64,000 nt of DNA from Arthrobacter wenxiniae (GTDB lineage Bacteria; Actinomycetota; Actinomycetes; Actinomycetales; Micrococcaceae), in the NCBI RefSeq assembly GCF_013376105.1, contig NZ_JAAMFM010000017.1, forward strand, positions 1 through 64,000, in the 5' to 3' direction. Position 1 is the stretch's first letter, and the number at the start of each line of letters is the position of its first letter. This document shows positions 44,758 to 53,864 of this stretch, one piece after another. The notes beneath the pieces were generated by a model. That model was given only the letters and a program-made list of their open reading frames with translations. It was not told the origin of the DNA and did no database searches. The position numbers and the translations under genes are program-made.

Positions 44758-45375
44758 TCTGGACACCGCCCGGCTCTCAACGGGAGCCGCAACTGGGTGT
44801 CCGGCCACCGGGCGCCCCGCGGCACGCTGCGCCATCCAGCCCTCGCAGTGGTCCAGCCAGCGCACCTCTGCCTCCGTGGAAAAGATCAGCGAGTCCAGGA
44901 CCAGCAGCCAGGCGGCGTCGTTGGCCCCTCCGGAGGGTCCCTGCCCGGTCGCCGGGGTGCCCGCATTCGACGCGGCGGTCCGGCGCTGGCGGGTGTAGTC
45001 CTGCAGCAGCCGCATCGACGCGGTGCGCTGAGCCTGCACGACGGCGGCCACATCGACCCCGTCCAATGTCAAGGCCAGCGCCAGCTTGATGGCGAGCTGG
45101 TTGCGGGGCGGATTCGTGGCGGCGACTGGCTGCGCGAACCAGCCCATCACCTCGGCGCGCCCCGCGGCAGTGATGCTGTAGACCACGTGGCCCTCGCCGT
45201 CGTCCCCGTCCTTTTCCACAAGGGCGTCCCGCTCCAGCCGGTCCAGGGTGGTGTAGACCTGCCCGATGTTCAGCGGCCAGGCCGCCCCCGTCCGCTCCTC
45301 AAACTCCCCGCGCAGCTGGTAGCCGTAGCGCGGCCCCTCCTGCAGCAGGGCCAACAGTGAATGCCTGATTGACAT
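44755..45375 (-). CDS. PadR-family transcriptional regulator
   Basis: A 206-residue regulator. The N-terminal winged helix is typical (SIRHSLLALLQEGPRYGYQL, NIGQVYTTLDRLERDALVEK), and the C-terminal helical dimerisation domain contains MRLLQDYTRQRR. PadR proteins of this kind repress adjacent ABC exporter genes and respond to toxic ligands. Its target transporter (43667-44757) is degenerate, and its stop lies at the deletion point. ATG 45375 is the start. A CATAC/GTATG palindrome lies 59-71 nt upstream. Confidence 0.88.
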   Translation of the reverse strand: MSIRHSLLALLQEGPRYGYQLRGEFEERTGAAWPLNIGQVYTTLDRLERDALVEKDGDDGEGHVVYSITAAGRAEVMGWFAQPVAATNPPRNQLAIKLALALTLDGVDVAAVVQAQRTASMRLLQDYTRQRRTAASNAGTPATGQGPSGGANDAAWLLVLDSLIFSTEAEVRWLDHCEGWMAQRAAGRPVAGHPVAAPVESRAVSR

Positions 45376-45433
45376 GTAAGGCTCCCCACGTTTGTCGCGG
45401 GCGCCCCCAACGGCCGGCCGCGACAGCGGCATA

Positions 45434-45446
45434 CATACCGCGTATG
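45434..45446. promoter_or_regulatory. Probable PadR operator
   Basis: CATACCGCGTATG is a perfect 5-3-5 palindrome. A second, wider pair (CATAC at 45430, GGTATG near 45464) brackets a likely promoter. The ATAC/GTAT symmetry resembles known PadR sites, which supports autoregulation. Confidence 0.55.
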
Positions 45447-45644
45447 GCAAACTCTAGCTACGGGGTATGCAATGCGCAAGGGGTCGCTGGCGGGGCTTGT
45501 CCCGGGGATTCATGGGGCTCGGCCTGACGACCCGATCATGGGCGTTGCGGGCCGATTCGATGGTGCACATGATGCGGGCTCACGGCGGCCCCAACCGCAG
45601 AAGCTGCACCACCGATTTGGGCAACCGCAGGAATTCGGCTCCAG

Positions 45645-45670
45645 GGCCTGGACCGGCTCGACCACCGGGG
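45645..45670. repeat. GGCTCGACCACCGGGG intergenic repeat
   Basis: GACCGGCTCGACCACCGGGG, a copy of the dispersed motif, lies just beyond the quinone oxidoreductase stop. Confidence 0.6.
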
Positions 45671-45676
45671 ACGGGG

Positions 45677-46660
45677 CTACAGCGTCAGGAGGACCTTGCC
45701 CACGTGCGAGCCGGAATCGAAATAAGCGTGCGCCGCGGCGGCCTGCGCCAGCGGAAAGGTCTTGTCCACGATGGTCTTGACGGCGCCGGAGGCCACCAGC
45801 GGCCACACATTGCTGCGCACGCCGTCCATGATGATGGACTTTTCCTCCGTCGGGCGGGCCCGCAGCGTGGTTCCGATAACGGCCGCGCGCTTGGCGAGCA
45901 GGACGCCCAGGTCGAGCTCCGCTGTCGTGCCTCCCTGCAGCCCGATCACCACCAGGCGCCCGTACAGCGCCAGGGCGGAGAGGTTTTGGGCCAGGTACTT
46001 GGCGCCGACGACGTCGAGGATCACGTTGGCGCCCCGGCCGTCGGTGTGCTCCTTCACCAGTTCCACGAAGTCCTGGCTGCGGTAGTTGATGGCCGCATCG
46101 GCGCCCAGGAACCCGGTGAGCATCGCCGCCTTCTCGTCGCTGCCGGCCGTGGCGATCACCCGGGCGCCGGCGGCCTTGGCGAGCTGGACGGCCATGACGC
46201 CGATGCCGCCCGTACCGCCATGCACCAGCACGGTCTCGCCGGCCTGCAGCTGCGCGGTCATGAACAGGTTGGAGTAGACGGTTGCCGCCACTTCCGGCAG
46301 GGACGCTGCCGTCACCACGTCGACCCCGTCCGGAAGCCGGAGCACCTGTCCGGCCGGAACAGCTACCTGCTGGGCGTAGCCCCCGCCGGAGAGCAGGGCC
46401 ACCACCTTTTCACCGACCGAGAACGGCCGTGTGACATCCGGCCCGAAGCCTGCAATGCGCCCGGACACCTCGAGCCCCAGGATGTCTGTGGCGCCGGCGG
46501 GCGGCGGATAAAAGCCGCGGCGCTGCTGGACGTCGGCCCGGTTGATGCCGGCGGCCACCACATCGATCAGGATCTCGCCGGGGCCGGGCACGGGCGCGGG
46601 GACGTCGGCCAGGGCCAAAACCTCCGGGCCCCCGGGAGCCCGTGCAACAATCGCCTTCAT
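45677..46660 (-). CDS. NAD(P)H:quinone oxidoreductase (zinc-independent MDR family)
   Basis: A 327-residue medium-chain reductase of the quinone oxidoreductase/PIG3 type. The N-terminal GroES-like domain has VVAAGINRADVQQRRGFYPP and GLEVSGRIAGFGPDV; the Rossmann domain has VLVHGGTGGIGVMAVQLAKA and GRLVVIGLQGG. The catalytic-zinc cysteines of alcohol dehydrogenases are missing. It probably reduces quinones with NADPH. ATG 46660 is used because GGAGGAG lies upstream at good spacing. Confidence 0.9.
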   Translation of the reverse strand: MKAIVARAPGGPEVLALADVPAPVPGPGEILIDVVAAGINRADVQQRRGFYPPPAGATDILGLEVSGRIAGFGPDVTRPFSVGEKVVALLSGGGYAQQVAVPAGQVLRLPDGVDVVTAASLPEVAATVYSNLFMTAQLQAGETVLVHGGTGGIGVMAVQLAKAAGARVIATAGSDEKAAMLTGFLGADAAINYRSQDFVELVKEHTDGRGANVILDVVGAKYLAQNLSALALYGRLVVIGLQGGTTAELDLGVLLAKRAAVIGTTLRARPTEEKSIIMDGVRSNVWPLVASGAVKTIVDKTFPLAQAAAAHAYFDSGSHVGKVLLTL

Positions 46661-46744
46661 GAAACTCTCCTCCGCTGCGCAGCATTTCGCGGGGGGCGCC
46701 CGCTTTGGTGGCACCGCCCCGCTTATGAAACACTACTAGCGTAA

Positions 46745-46832
46745 GGAAGGTTGTCCGAGCGGCCGATGGAGCTGGTCTTGAAAACCAGTGTGCGGTGACC
46801 CCGTACCGCGAGTTCGAATCTCGCACCTTCCG
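46745..46832 (+). tRNA. tRNA-Ser (anticodon TGA)
   Basis: A class II tRNA with acceptor GGAAGGT/ACCTTCC, anticodon stem CTGGT/ACCAG and loop CTTGAAA, long variable arm, T arm GCGAG-TTCGAAT-CTCGC and discriminator G. CCA is not encoded. It reads UCA. Confidence 0.96.
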
Positions 46833-46840
46833 CTCTTCGA

Positions 46841-46872
46841 GGGAGGCACCCCGCTGGGGGTGCCTCCCTTTT
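46841..46872 (+). terminator. Terminator of tRNA-Ser(TGA)
   Basis: A perfect 12-bp stem GGGAGGCACCCC/GGGGTGCCTCCC with a GCTG loop, followed by TTTT. Confidence 0.92.
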
Positions 46873-47188
46873 CGCTGCCCCGCAGCCCACCGGCACGCGA
46901 ACCCGCACACCCGCATTTCCGGCCGGACGCCCGCAGGTCGAGCCGCCCCGGCCGCCTTTCCAGCCGCACGCCCTGGCGTCGCCCTACACCCGTTACCTGT
47001 GAACAAACTGAATTTACTTGACCAATACCCTGTGTTCATGGATGATTCACAGCTACGTGTTTAGCTCAAAAACGTAGCTGCACGAGCCGGCCGGGGGGCC
47101 GGCTTTTGGCCCTGCGGAATCCAGCCGGGCCGGCAGATCATCACCACAGGCAGCACAACGATGTGCCGAAAATCCGAGAGTTGGAGAT
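46873..47188. other. Gene-free leader region before the secreted nuclease
   Basis: This 316-nt stretch has no gene. It is locally AT-rich around 46995-47045 (probable promoter), has GTTCA/ATTCA units at 47034 and 47045, a 9-bp inverted repeat CAGCTACGT/ACGTAGCTG (47050-47058, 47072-47080) and then a terminator-like hairpin AGCCGGCC/GGCCGGCT plus TTT (47085-47107), all upstream of the nuclease start at 47189. Confidence 0.6.
47034..47049 (+). promoter_or_regulatory. PHO-box-like site before the nuclease/nucleotidase gene
   Basis: GTTCATGGATG is followed 11 nt later by ATTCA, the spacing seen in the senX3-phoU PHO box. It has only two units, one imperfect. The support is functional: the downstream enzyme releases phosphate from nucleic acid. 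Confidence 0.35.
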
Positions 47189-50100
47189 ATGAAGAGCAAC
47201 ACCCTTATGAAGGCGGGGATCGGTGCCATGCTGGCATTCGGGCTCGCCGCGGCCCCGCTGGCACTCGCGCCGGCGCAGGCCGACCCTGGTTCCGCAACGG
47301 CGGACCCAACCACGACGGCGGCCCTCGCGCCCACAGGCGCCCTCCCGGCCGCCGTCACCGCCCAATCCCACGTAGTCATCAATGAGGCCTACCTCAACGG
47401 CGGCAGCGCGGGGGCCAGCTACAAGAACAAGTTCGTTGAACTGTACAACCCGACCAACGCCGACGTCAGCCTCGACGGCTGGTCGCTGCAGTACCGCCCA
47501 GGAACCGGAACTGCGGCTCCCGCCAACGTGGCGCCGCTGGCCGGCACCATCAAGGCCGGGGGCTACTACCTGGTCAACGGCGGCTCGAACGGAGCCAACG
47601 GCCGGGACCTGCCCGCCACCGACTACGCCGCGACCACCATCAACCCGGCGGCCGGGGCGGGCACCGTCATCCTCTCCGACCAGGCCGCGAAGCTGCCGGC
47701 CGACCTGCCCACGGGATCGCTGCTTGGACAACCGGGCATCGTCGACCTGCTCGGCTACGGCACGTCCAACACCTTTGAAGGTGCCGCCGCCACGGCGGCC
47801 AGCGTCTCGACCTCCCTCAACCGCGCCGGCGGTGCCGACACGGACAACAACGCGGCTGACTTCACCCGCGACGCCGCCACCCCCACCGGCACGCAGGGCG
47901 GCGACGCCCCGCCGCCGCCTCCCGTGGACGCTGGCGCAATGAGCATCGCCGACGTCCAGGGAACCGGGGCCGCGAGCCCGTTCGAGGGCTCGCTCGTCAC
48001 CACCGCGGGCAAGGTCACGGCCGTGTACCCCGACGGCGGCTTCAACGGCTACTTCATCCAGACCCCCGGCACGGGCGGCGACCTGGACCTGGCCACGCAC
48101 ACGGCCTCGGTCGGCGTCTTTGTCTTCTCCCCCGCCACCGTCCGCAGCGTCAGGATCGGCGACTACGTCCAGGTCAAGGGCCTGGTGACCGAGTTCGGCT
48201 CCGCCACGGACACCAGCAGGACCACCGAGATCACCGTTTCGGCCGGGGACATGACGCACCTGGCGGATCCTGCACCGGAAGTCAAGGCGACCGTCCTGAA
48301 GACGCTGCCCGCCACCGACGCGCAACGCGAAACCCTCGAGGGCATGCTCGTCGCCCCCCAGGGCACCTTCACCATCACCGACAACTACTCCCTCAGCAGC
48401 TACGGGGAGATCGGCCTGGCCGCTGGCACGACGGCGCTCGTCCAGCCCACCGCCGTGGCCCCCTACGGTTCCGCGGAGTACACCGCCCTGGTGGCAGGCA
48501 ATGCCGCCCGTGCCATCAAGCTCGACGACGGTTCCAGCACCAACTTCTCCACCACCGGATCCGCCATCCCGCTGCCATGGCTCAGCGCCGGCACGCCGAT
48601 GCGCGTGGGCTCGCAGGGCGAGTTCAGCTCCAACGTGATCCTTGACAACCGGAACAGCTCCTACAAGTTCCAGCCACTGGAACCGCTCACTGTCGCCAAC
48701 GCGGCGTCCGTGCAGCCCATCGCGTTTGGCAACAACCGCGAGGCGACCCCCAAGGACGTTGGCGGCAACCTCAAGGTGGCCTCCTTCAACGTGCAGAACT
48801 ACTTCCCCACCACGGGCGACGCGGACCCTGCCTGCCAGTTCTACACCGACCGCGAAAACAATCCCCTGACGGTCAAGGGCGGCTGCCTGCAGCGCGGCGC
48901 GGCAAACGCTGCCAGCCTGAAGCGCCAGCAGGACAAGATCGTCTCCGGCATCCTCGCCTCGGGCGCCGACGTCCTCTCGCTGGAGGAGATTGAAAACTCC
49001 GCCAAGTTCGGCAAGGACCGGGACAACGCACTCTCCATCCTGGTCGCCGCCCTGAACACAGCGGCCCCGGGCACCTGGGACTACGTCCGCTCCCCCGCGA
49101 CCCGGCCGGCAGTGAACGATGAAGACGTCATCCGCACGGCCTTCATCTTCAAAAAGGCCGTGGCCGAGCCCGTGGGCGCCTCCGTGATCCTGGACGATGC
49201 CGCATTCACCGGCATTGCCCGCCAGCCGCTGGCCCAGGCGTTCAAGCCGGCCGGCGCACCGGACGCCTCCAAGGTGCTCATGATCGTGAACCACTTCAAG
49301 TCCAAGGGTTCAGCCATCGGCAACGACACCGACAAGGGCCAGGGCAACTCCAACCTGGCCCGCACGGCGCAGGCCAAGGCTCTGCTGGCATTCTCCGACA
49401 CGCAGCAAAAGGCCCAGGGCACCGAGAAGGTCCTCCTGATTGGCGACTTCAACGCCTACCTGCACGAAGACCCCATCAACGTGCTCACCGGCGCCGGCTA
49501 CGTCGACCAGGACGCCAAGACCACCAAGCACTCCTACAGCTATGGCGGCATGGTCGGCTCGCTTGACCACATCCTGGCGTCGCCCGCCGCCGAGGCCATG
49601 GTCACCGGCGTGGACATCTGGAACATCAACTCGGCCGAGTCCATCGCCATGGGCTACAGCCGCTACAACAACAACGTCACCAACTTCTACGACACCTCGG
49701 CCTTCGCCGCCTCCGACCACGACCCCGTGGTGGTGGGCCTGAAGATGCCGGGGGCCGCCGGAAGCACCCAAAATGTCAACCTCCTGAACATCAACGACTT
49801 CCACGGCCGAATCGACGCCAACACGGTGAAGTTCGCCGGCACGGTCGAGCAGCTGCGGGCAGCGGCCGGCGACGCCAACACGGCGTTCCTCTCCGCGGGC
49901 GACAACCTTGGCGCAAGCCTGTTCGCCTCGGCATCCCAGGACGACCAGCCCACCATCGAGGTGCTGAACGCGCTGGGACTGGCGGCATCCGCCGTCGGAA
50001 ACCATGAGTTCGACAAGGGCTACGCCGACCTGGACGGGCGCATCCGCGCCGCCGCCAAGTGGGACTACCTGGGCGCCAACGTGTACGCCAAGGGCACCAC

Positions 50101-51706
50101 CACCCCGGTCCTTGACGAATACAAGGTCATCACCGTCAACGGCGTGAAGGTGGCCGTCATCGGCGCCATCACGCAGGAGACCCCCACGCTCGTGACGCCG
50201 TCCGGCATCGCCAACCTCGACTTTGGCGACCCCGTGGCCGCCGTCAACCGCGTGGCTGCGAAGATCGCCGACGGCAAGCTCGCCGACGTCATCGTGGCCG
50301 AATACCACGAAGGAGCCGGGGCCGGGACGCCCGACGGCGCCACCTTGGGCCAGGAGATCGCGGCAGGCGGCGCCTTTGCAGACATCGTGGACAAGACAGC
50401 GCCCTCGGTCAACGCCATTTTCACCGGCCACACGCACAAGCAGTACGCCTGGGAGGCACCCATCCCCGGTGTTTCCGCCGACGCCACACTGAAGACCCGC
50501 CCCGTGCTCCAGACCGGAAGCTACGGCGAATTCATTGGCCAGATCCAGCTGTCCGTGGACGCCACCACCCACCAGGTGAAGTCGTACACGCAGGGCAACG
50601 TGGCACGGACCACCGAGGCTGACACCACGCTCGTCGCGAAGTTCCCGCGCGTGGCCGCCGTCAAGGCGATCACGGACAAGGCGCTCGCGGACGCCAAGGT
50701 GGCGGGCAGCGTGCCGGTGGGCAGGATCTCCGCCGACATCACCACGGCACAGACGTTCAACGCCGGGACCGGCCAGTACGTCCGTGACGACCGCGCCAGC
50801 GAGTCCACCCTGGGCAACCTGGTCGGCAACGCACTCCTGGACGCACTGAAGTCGGGCCCCGCCGGCGGGGCCGAGATCGGCGTCGTCAACCCGGGCGGCC
50901 TCCGCGCCGACCTGCTCTACAAGAACGCGGGGATCCCCGACGGCGTGGTCACGTATGCCAACGCCAACGCGGTCCTGCCCTTCGTGAACAACCTGTGGAC
51001 CACCACGCTCACGGGCGCCCAGGTGAAGACCCTGCTGGAGCAGCAGTGGCAGACCAACGCGGACGGCACCATTCCCAGCCGTCCGTTCCTGAACCTTGGC
51101 CTGTCCTCCAACATGTCCTACACCTACGATTCGACCCGGAAGCTCGGCGACCACATCACCTCGGTCACCATCAACGGCGCGGCCCTGGACGCCGCCCGCG
51201 AATACCGCGTGGGCACGTTCAGTTTCCTGGCGACCGGCGGCGACAACTTCCGCGTGTTCACCGAAGGCACCAACACCAGGGATTCCGGCCTCATCGACCG
51301 CGACGCCTGGATCACGTACCTCGGCAAACAGTCCGCCAAGGCCCCGATCGCCCCCGACTTCGCACGCCGCGGCGTCGAGGTTGTGGGCAACCCCGCCACG
51401 GTGGATGCCAAGGGCACCGTCAGCTTCCAGCTCAACAAGCTGGACCTGACCTCCCTGGGCAGCCCGAAGAACACCTCCGTCAAAGTCGAGTTCACCGACG
51501 GCAAGGGCAAGCGCACCGTGGTGGACACGGCGGGTGTGACCAACGGCTCCGCGAAGGTCTCCTTCACGCTGCCGTCCGACGCCCGCACCGGCGGCACCAT
51601 CGCCGTGAAGGCCGCGCCGAGCGGGACAACGGTGGAGCTGCCGATCAGCATCACCAACCCGAACGAGCAGTGCAAGCCCAACCCGGGCAGCAAGGCCTGC
51701 CTCTGA
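47189..51706 (+). CDS. Secreted ExeM/NucH-type endonuclease fused to 5'-nucleotidase
   Basis: A 1505-residue exported protein. The signal peptide ends AQA at about residue 31. A lamin-tail domain (about 60-205; VVINEAYLNGG, NKFVELYNPT) leads to an OB-like domain (about 255-370), then an endonuclease/exonuclease/phosphatase domain (about 525-850) with KVASFNVQNYF, SLEEIEN, NHFKSKG, GDFNAYL and catalytic SDHDP. A metallophosphatase follows (about 862-1120; NINDFHGRID, GNHEFDKG, TGHTHKQ) with the 5'-nucleotidase C-terminal domain (about 1150-1370; NPGGLRADL, GDNFRVF). One chain could cut nucleic acid and dephosphorylate the nucleotides to nucleosides and phosphate. There is no LPxTG anchor, so it is probably released. 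It has its own promoter region. Confidence 0.93.
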   Translation: MKSNTLMKAGIGAMLAFGLAAAPLALAPAQADPGSATADPTTTAALAPTGALPAAVTAQSHVVINEAYLNGGSAGASYKNKFVELYNPTNADVSLDGWSLQYRPGTGTAAPANVAPLAGTIKAGGYYLVNGGSNGANGRDLPATDYAATTINPAAGAGTVILSDQAAKLPADLPTGSLLGQPGIVDLLGYGTSNTFEGAAATAASVSTSLNRAGGADTDNNAADFTRDAATPTGTQGGDAPPPPPVDAGAMSIADVQGTGAASPFEGSLVTTAGKVTAVYPDGGFNGYFIQTPGTGGDLDLATHTASVGVFVFSPATVRSVRIGDYVQVKGLVTEFGSATDTSRTTEITVSAGDMTHLADPAPEVKATVLKTLPATDAQRETLEGMLVAPQGTFTITDNYSLSSYGEIGLAAGTTALVQPTAVAPYGSAEYTALVAGNAARAIKLDDGSSTNFSTTGSAIPLPWLSAGTPMRVGSQGEFSSNVILDNRNSSYKFQPLEPLTVANAASVQPIAFGNNREATPKDVGGNLKVASFNVQNYFPTTGDADPACQFYTDRENNPLTVKGGCLQRGAANAASLKRQQDKIVSGILASGADVLSLEEIENSAKFGKDRDNALSILVAALNTAAPGTWDYVRSPATRPAVNDEDVIRTAFIFKKAVAEPVGASVILDDAAFTGIARQPLAQAFKPAGAPDASKVLMIVNHFKSKGSAIGNDTDKGQGNSNLARTAQAKALLAFSDTQQKAQGTEKVLLIGDFNAYLHEDPINVLTGAGYVDQDAKTTKHSYSYGGMVGSLDHILASPAAEAMVTGVDIWNINSAESIAMGYSRYNNNVTNFYDTSAFAASDHDPVVVGLKMPGAAGSTQNVNLLNINDFHGRIDANTVKFAGTVEQLRAAAGDANTAFLSAGDNLGASLFASASQDDQPTIEVLNALGLAASAVGNHEFDKGYADLDGRIRAAAKWDYLGANVYAKGTTTPVLDEYKVITVNGVKVAVIGAITQETPTLVTPSGIANLDFGDPVAAVNRVAAKIADGKLADVIVAEYHEGAGAGTPDGATLGQEIAAGGAFADIVDKTAPSVNAIFTGHTHKQYAWEAPIPGVSADATLKTRPVLQTGSYGEFIGQIQLSVDATTHQVKSYTQGNVARTTEADTTLVAKFPRVAAVKAITDKALADAKVAGSVPVGRISADITTAQTFNAGTGQYVRDDRASESTLGNLVGNALLDALKSGPAGGAEIGVVNPGGLRADLLYKNAGIPDGVVTYANANAVLPFVNNLWTTTLTGAQVKTLLEQQWQTNADGTIPSRPFLNLGLSSNMSYTYDSTRKLGDHITSVTINGAALDAAREYRVGTFSFLATGGDNFRVFTEGTNTRDSGLIDRDAWITYLGKQSAKAPIAPDFARRGVEVVGNPATVDAKGTVSFQLNKLDLTSLGSPKNTSVKVEFTDGKGKRTVVDTAGVTNGSAKVSFTLPSDARTGGTIAVKAAPSGTTVELPISITNPNEQCKPNPGSKACL

Positions 51707-51747
51707 CGCCGGCCGGCACATAGGAATCTCAGCTGCAGTGGGGGACG

Positions 51748-53724
51748 CTACGCCAGGATGTCCGCCGCGATGGCGTCGGCATCAAGCACGGTGCGGTAGC
51801 CGCTGCGGTATTCGGCGTTGGCCTGGGCCGCGATGGCCGTTCCCCACTGCACCGAGGACAGCTGGAGCCCCAGCACATACAGCCCCTCCACCGGCCGGCC
51901 CACGCCGTCGAGCGGGCGGTAGGGTGGGGCGGAGACGTCCAGGCCGCTCGTGACGACGGGCCCGCCGTCGGATGCCAGCATGACACGGGGCCGGACCAGT
52001 CCGTCGGCCTGCAGGTTGTTCAACAGCCGGGACGCCGTGCCCTGAATGCGGTTGGCCGGGGCCAGCGCCTCGACAAGGTGCCTGGCATGCCACGGCTGGT
52101 CCGCCACCCACGGGGAACTGGCCGTAAAAAGCCCGCCCTGGATCCTGAAAACCGGGTCCGGTCCGGCAAAGTGGACCACTCCGGCCCGCACCAGTGCGGC
52201 CAGCTGCTCCACGCGGAGTGCCGGCGGGCCGCTGGCCAGGCCCTCCACGAACCCTTCGAACCAGCCGCGCAGCTCGCCCAGCCAGGACTCCTGCGTGATG
52301 CCGTGGTCGGCAACGAGGGACTTGATCACGGCCCGCCCGGCATTCAGCGCGCCGATGGCCATCTTGACGGGGTCGTCCTCCCCGCGCGCGGAACCGGCGG
52401 CATCATCGGACAAATAGGCAAGCACGGCGTCGTCCAGCTCGGCCTGCGAGGCGAAGCGGTGTTTGCCACCGGGGCGCAGCGGCTGGCGGGAGAGCGGCCG
52501 GGCCAGGGCGGGCAGGTCCAGCGCGCGCCCGGCCTCCACATGGCGGGCCTCCAGGACCTTGAGCTTCTCAGCCCAGTCGCGGGCCTCGCCGTCGAGCCCG
52601 GCATGCAGCAGCGCGTCGAGGCCGGGCAGGAAGCCCGGGGACACGGCGCCGGGACTGGTCCGTGCCAAGGTGGTGTAGTAGGCCCAGAGCGCGTCGCGGT
52701 GCAGCAGCGGCCAGATGTCGTGGTCGAAGCCGGCGGTGGCGCCCATGTCGTGGATCCTGGTGACGGCGTCCTCGCACAGAAACCGCAGCTCCACCCCGGC
52801 CGGGTAGTAGCTGTCCAGCTCGGCCTTGGCCCGGTACGGAGTGCCCCGGCGGGAGGCTCCCACAATTACCGGTTCCCTGCCGCTGGCAAGGTAGGCGAGG
52901 GCGTCGCCGGGGCCGCGTCCCGTGGGCTCAAAGCGGCCGCCGCGCCCCTCCGTCAGCTGCCCGAGCACGTCGAAAAAGTTCAGCCCCATGCCACGCACCA
53001 GCACTGTGTCCCCGGCCGGAAGCTGCGTCCAGTCCACGTCGTTGGGCACGGCCGGGGGCAGGTAGGCCAGGCCGTGGGCGCGGGCGTCGTCCCGCAGCTC
53101 TCGCTGCGCCGGGCTCAGCCGCGATTCCACGTGCCCCAGCGCCAGGACCACGCTGTCCGCGCGCAGGCTTTCCCCGCCGAGGAGTTCGACGGCGAACCCT
53201 CCCCTCTCGTGGTCCCGCGCCACCCGCTTCGCCTCGTCCGCATGGACCGTGACCTGGGCGCCGCGCGGCAGTTTTTCCAGCAGCCGGGCGAAGCACCAGG
53301 AAAGGTAGCGGCCGTAGAGCGCGCGGCTGGGAAAGCCGGTGGCGGCGAGCGTGGCCAGTTCGGTGCGGTCGGCGCCGCTGAGCGTGGCGTCCGGCTCGGC
53401 ACGCATCGCCCCACGCCAGTCATTGAAGCTGCAGCCGGCAAGAGGCGCGGCGGCCACGCCCTGGTCCGGGATGAGGGTGGGGAAGAACGATTGCGTGTTC
53501 ATCAGGTACAGCCTGGACTGCCCCGTGCGCCACACGTGGCCCGCCCCCGGCGGGAAGGGGTCCACCAGGTGGATGTGCAGTGGACGCGGCGGCGCGGCGG
53601 CGTTCCGGGCATCCCTGGTGCTTTCGGCCGTCGCGGCGTGGCGTGCCAGCAGGCGTTCCATGACGGATGTCCCGCGGGGCCCGGCCCCCACGATGACCAC
53701 GTCCTGCCCGCCCAAGATTTCCAC
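51748..53724 (-). CDS. FAD/NAD(P)-binding protein, function unknown
   Basis: A 658-residue flavoprotein-like enzyme. The N-terminus has a dinucleotide-binding fold VVIVGAGPRGTSVMERLL (core GAGPRG at about 13-18), GAGHVWRTGQSRLYLMNTQS and a second nucleotide-binding block SVVLALGHVESRL, typical of the FAD-NAD(P)-binding family found in peptide/siderophore modification loci. Mid-region GMGLNFFDVLGQLTEGRGGRF and the end GLYVLGLQLSSVQWGTAIAAQ are characteristic. No neighbouring genes hint at a substrate. It is divergent from the prolyl oligopeptidase gene, 140 nt apart. Confidence 0.78.
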   Translation of the reverse strand: MEILGGQDVVIVGAGPRGTSVMERLLARHAATAESTRDARNAAAPPRPLHIHLVDPFPPGAGHVWRTGQSRLYLMNTQSFFPTLIPDQGVAAAPLAGCSFNDWRGAMRAEPDATLSGADRTELATLAATGFPSRALYGRYLSWCFARLLEKLPRGAQVTVHADEAKRVARDHERGGFAVELLGGESLRADSVVLALGHVESRLSPAQRELRDDARAHGLAYLPPAVPNDVDWTQLPAGDTVLVRGMGLNFFDVLGQLTEGRGGRFEPTGRGPGDALAYLASGREPVIVGASRRGTPYRAKAELDSYYPAGVELRFLCEDAVTRIHDMGATAGFDHDIWPLLHRDALWAYYTTLARTSPGAVSPGFLPGLDALLHAGLDGEARDWAEKLKVLEARHVEAGRALDLPALARPLSRQPLRPGGKHRFASQAELDDAVLAYLSDDAAGSARGEDDPVKMAIGALNAGRAVIKSLVADHGITQESWLGELRGWFEGFVEGLASGPPALRVEQLAALVRAGVVHFAGPDPVFRIQGGLFTASSPWVADQPWHARHLVEALAPANRIQGTASRLLNNLQADGLVRPRVMLASDGGPVVTSGLDVSAPPYRPLDGVGRPVEGLYVLGLQLSSVQWGTAIAAQANAEYRSGYRTVLDADAIAADILA

Positions 53725-53780
53725 CCCTTGAGCTTAACCGATGGCGCCCGAGTGGCGGCACGGCGCCCCGGGCTGCAAGC

Positions 53781-53832
53781 GGGTGGCCGTCCGGGCGCCG
53801 GGTGGCCGTCCGGACGCCGCCGGCCGGACGCC
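53781..53832. repeat. 19-nt tandem repeat
   Basis: GGGTGGCCGTCCGGGCGCC at 53781-53799 repeats at 53800-53818 with one change, followed by a partial third unit. It is in the spacer between two divergent genes. Confidence 0.85.
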
Positions 53833-53864
53833 GCATCCCGGATGCGACTGCCTAGGATGGGACC

